Part shown: positions 6,354 to 6,371 of the stretch, piece after piece | How positions within the stretch are numbered: position 1 is the first letter of the stretch | How the letters are laid out: each line of letters starts with the position of its first letter | NCBI GenBank assembly: GCA_002470925.1 | Contig: DKOX01000067.1 | Span: 1-6,371, forward strand | Source of the DNA: Opitutia bacterium UBA7350 | GTDB taxonomy: Bacteria > Verrucomicrobiota > Verrucomicrobiia > Opitutales > Coraliomargaritaceae | Length of the DNA stretch: 6,371 nucleotides | Direction: 5' to 3' | Position numbers and translations under genes: made by a program | Notes under the pieces: model-generated | Database searches by the model: none | What the model was told of the DNA's origin: nothing | The model's input: only the letters and a program-made list of their open reading frames with translations

Positions 6354-6371
6354 TTACCCTTACTCTTATAA

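Overview
The window holds five protein-coding genes, four of GC-rich 'housekeeping' character and one AT-rich gene between them. Nothing in it looks like a phage, transposon, CRISPR array or defence locus. The set (a LeuT-type Na+ symporter, a solitary LptF/LptG-type permease, an HI0933-type flavoprotein and a SulP transporter, with weak Shine-Dalgarno signals) fits a Gram-negative, probably aquatic or marine bacterium. My best guess is Verrucomicrobiota (Opitutae/Puniceicoccales-like). That taxonomic call is an impression from protein style, not a computed placement. The lipopolysaccharide-export permease and the secreted barrel-like protein support an outer membrane.

Layout. Positions 1-1111 (minus) encode the first 370 residues of a neurotransmitter:sodium symporter, cut off by the window's left edge. 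A 95-base gap separates it from a divergent LptF/LptG (YjgP/YjgQ) family permease at 1207-2319 (plus). Directly after this gene the base composition drops sharply. The AT-rich stretch of about 2330-3300 contains a possible small minus-strand ORF (2340-2519) and a secreted, probably outer-membrane beta-barrel protein (2548-3252, plus), and ends in a strong UUCG-loop terminator (3275-3300). GC-rich sequence then resumes with an HI0933/YhiN-family FAD protein (3309-4571, minus) that converges on the barrel gene. A 122-base gap separates it from a divergent SulP anion transporter with a C-terminal STAS domain (4694-6280, plus, GTG start). The last 91 bases hold no clear gene, only a Shine-Dalgarno-like tract and a short imperfect heptamer repeat.

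The genes do not form one pathway. Three are inner-membrane proteins, and gene orientation alternates so that almost every gene is its own transcription unit. The most distinctive points are the AT-rich island with the barrel gene, the roughly 45-residue insertion in an external loop of the NSS transporter, the isolated LptF/LptG permease, and the heptamer repeat at the right edge. I found no convincing evidence of a previously undescribed multi-gene system.
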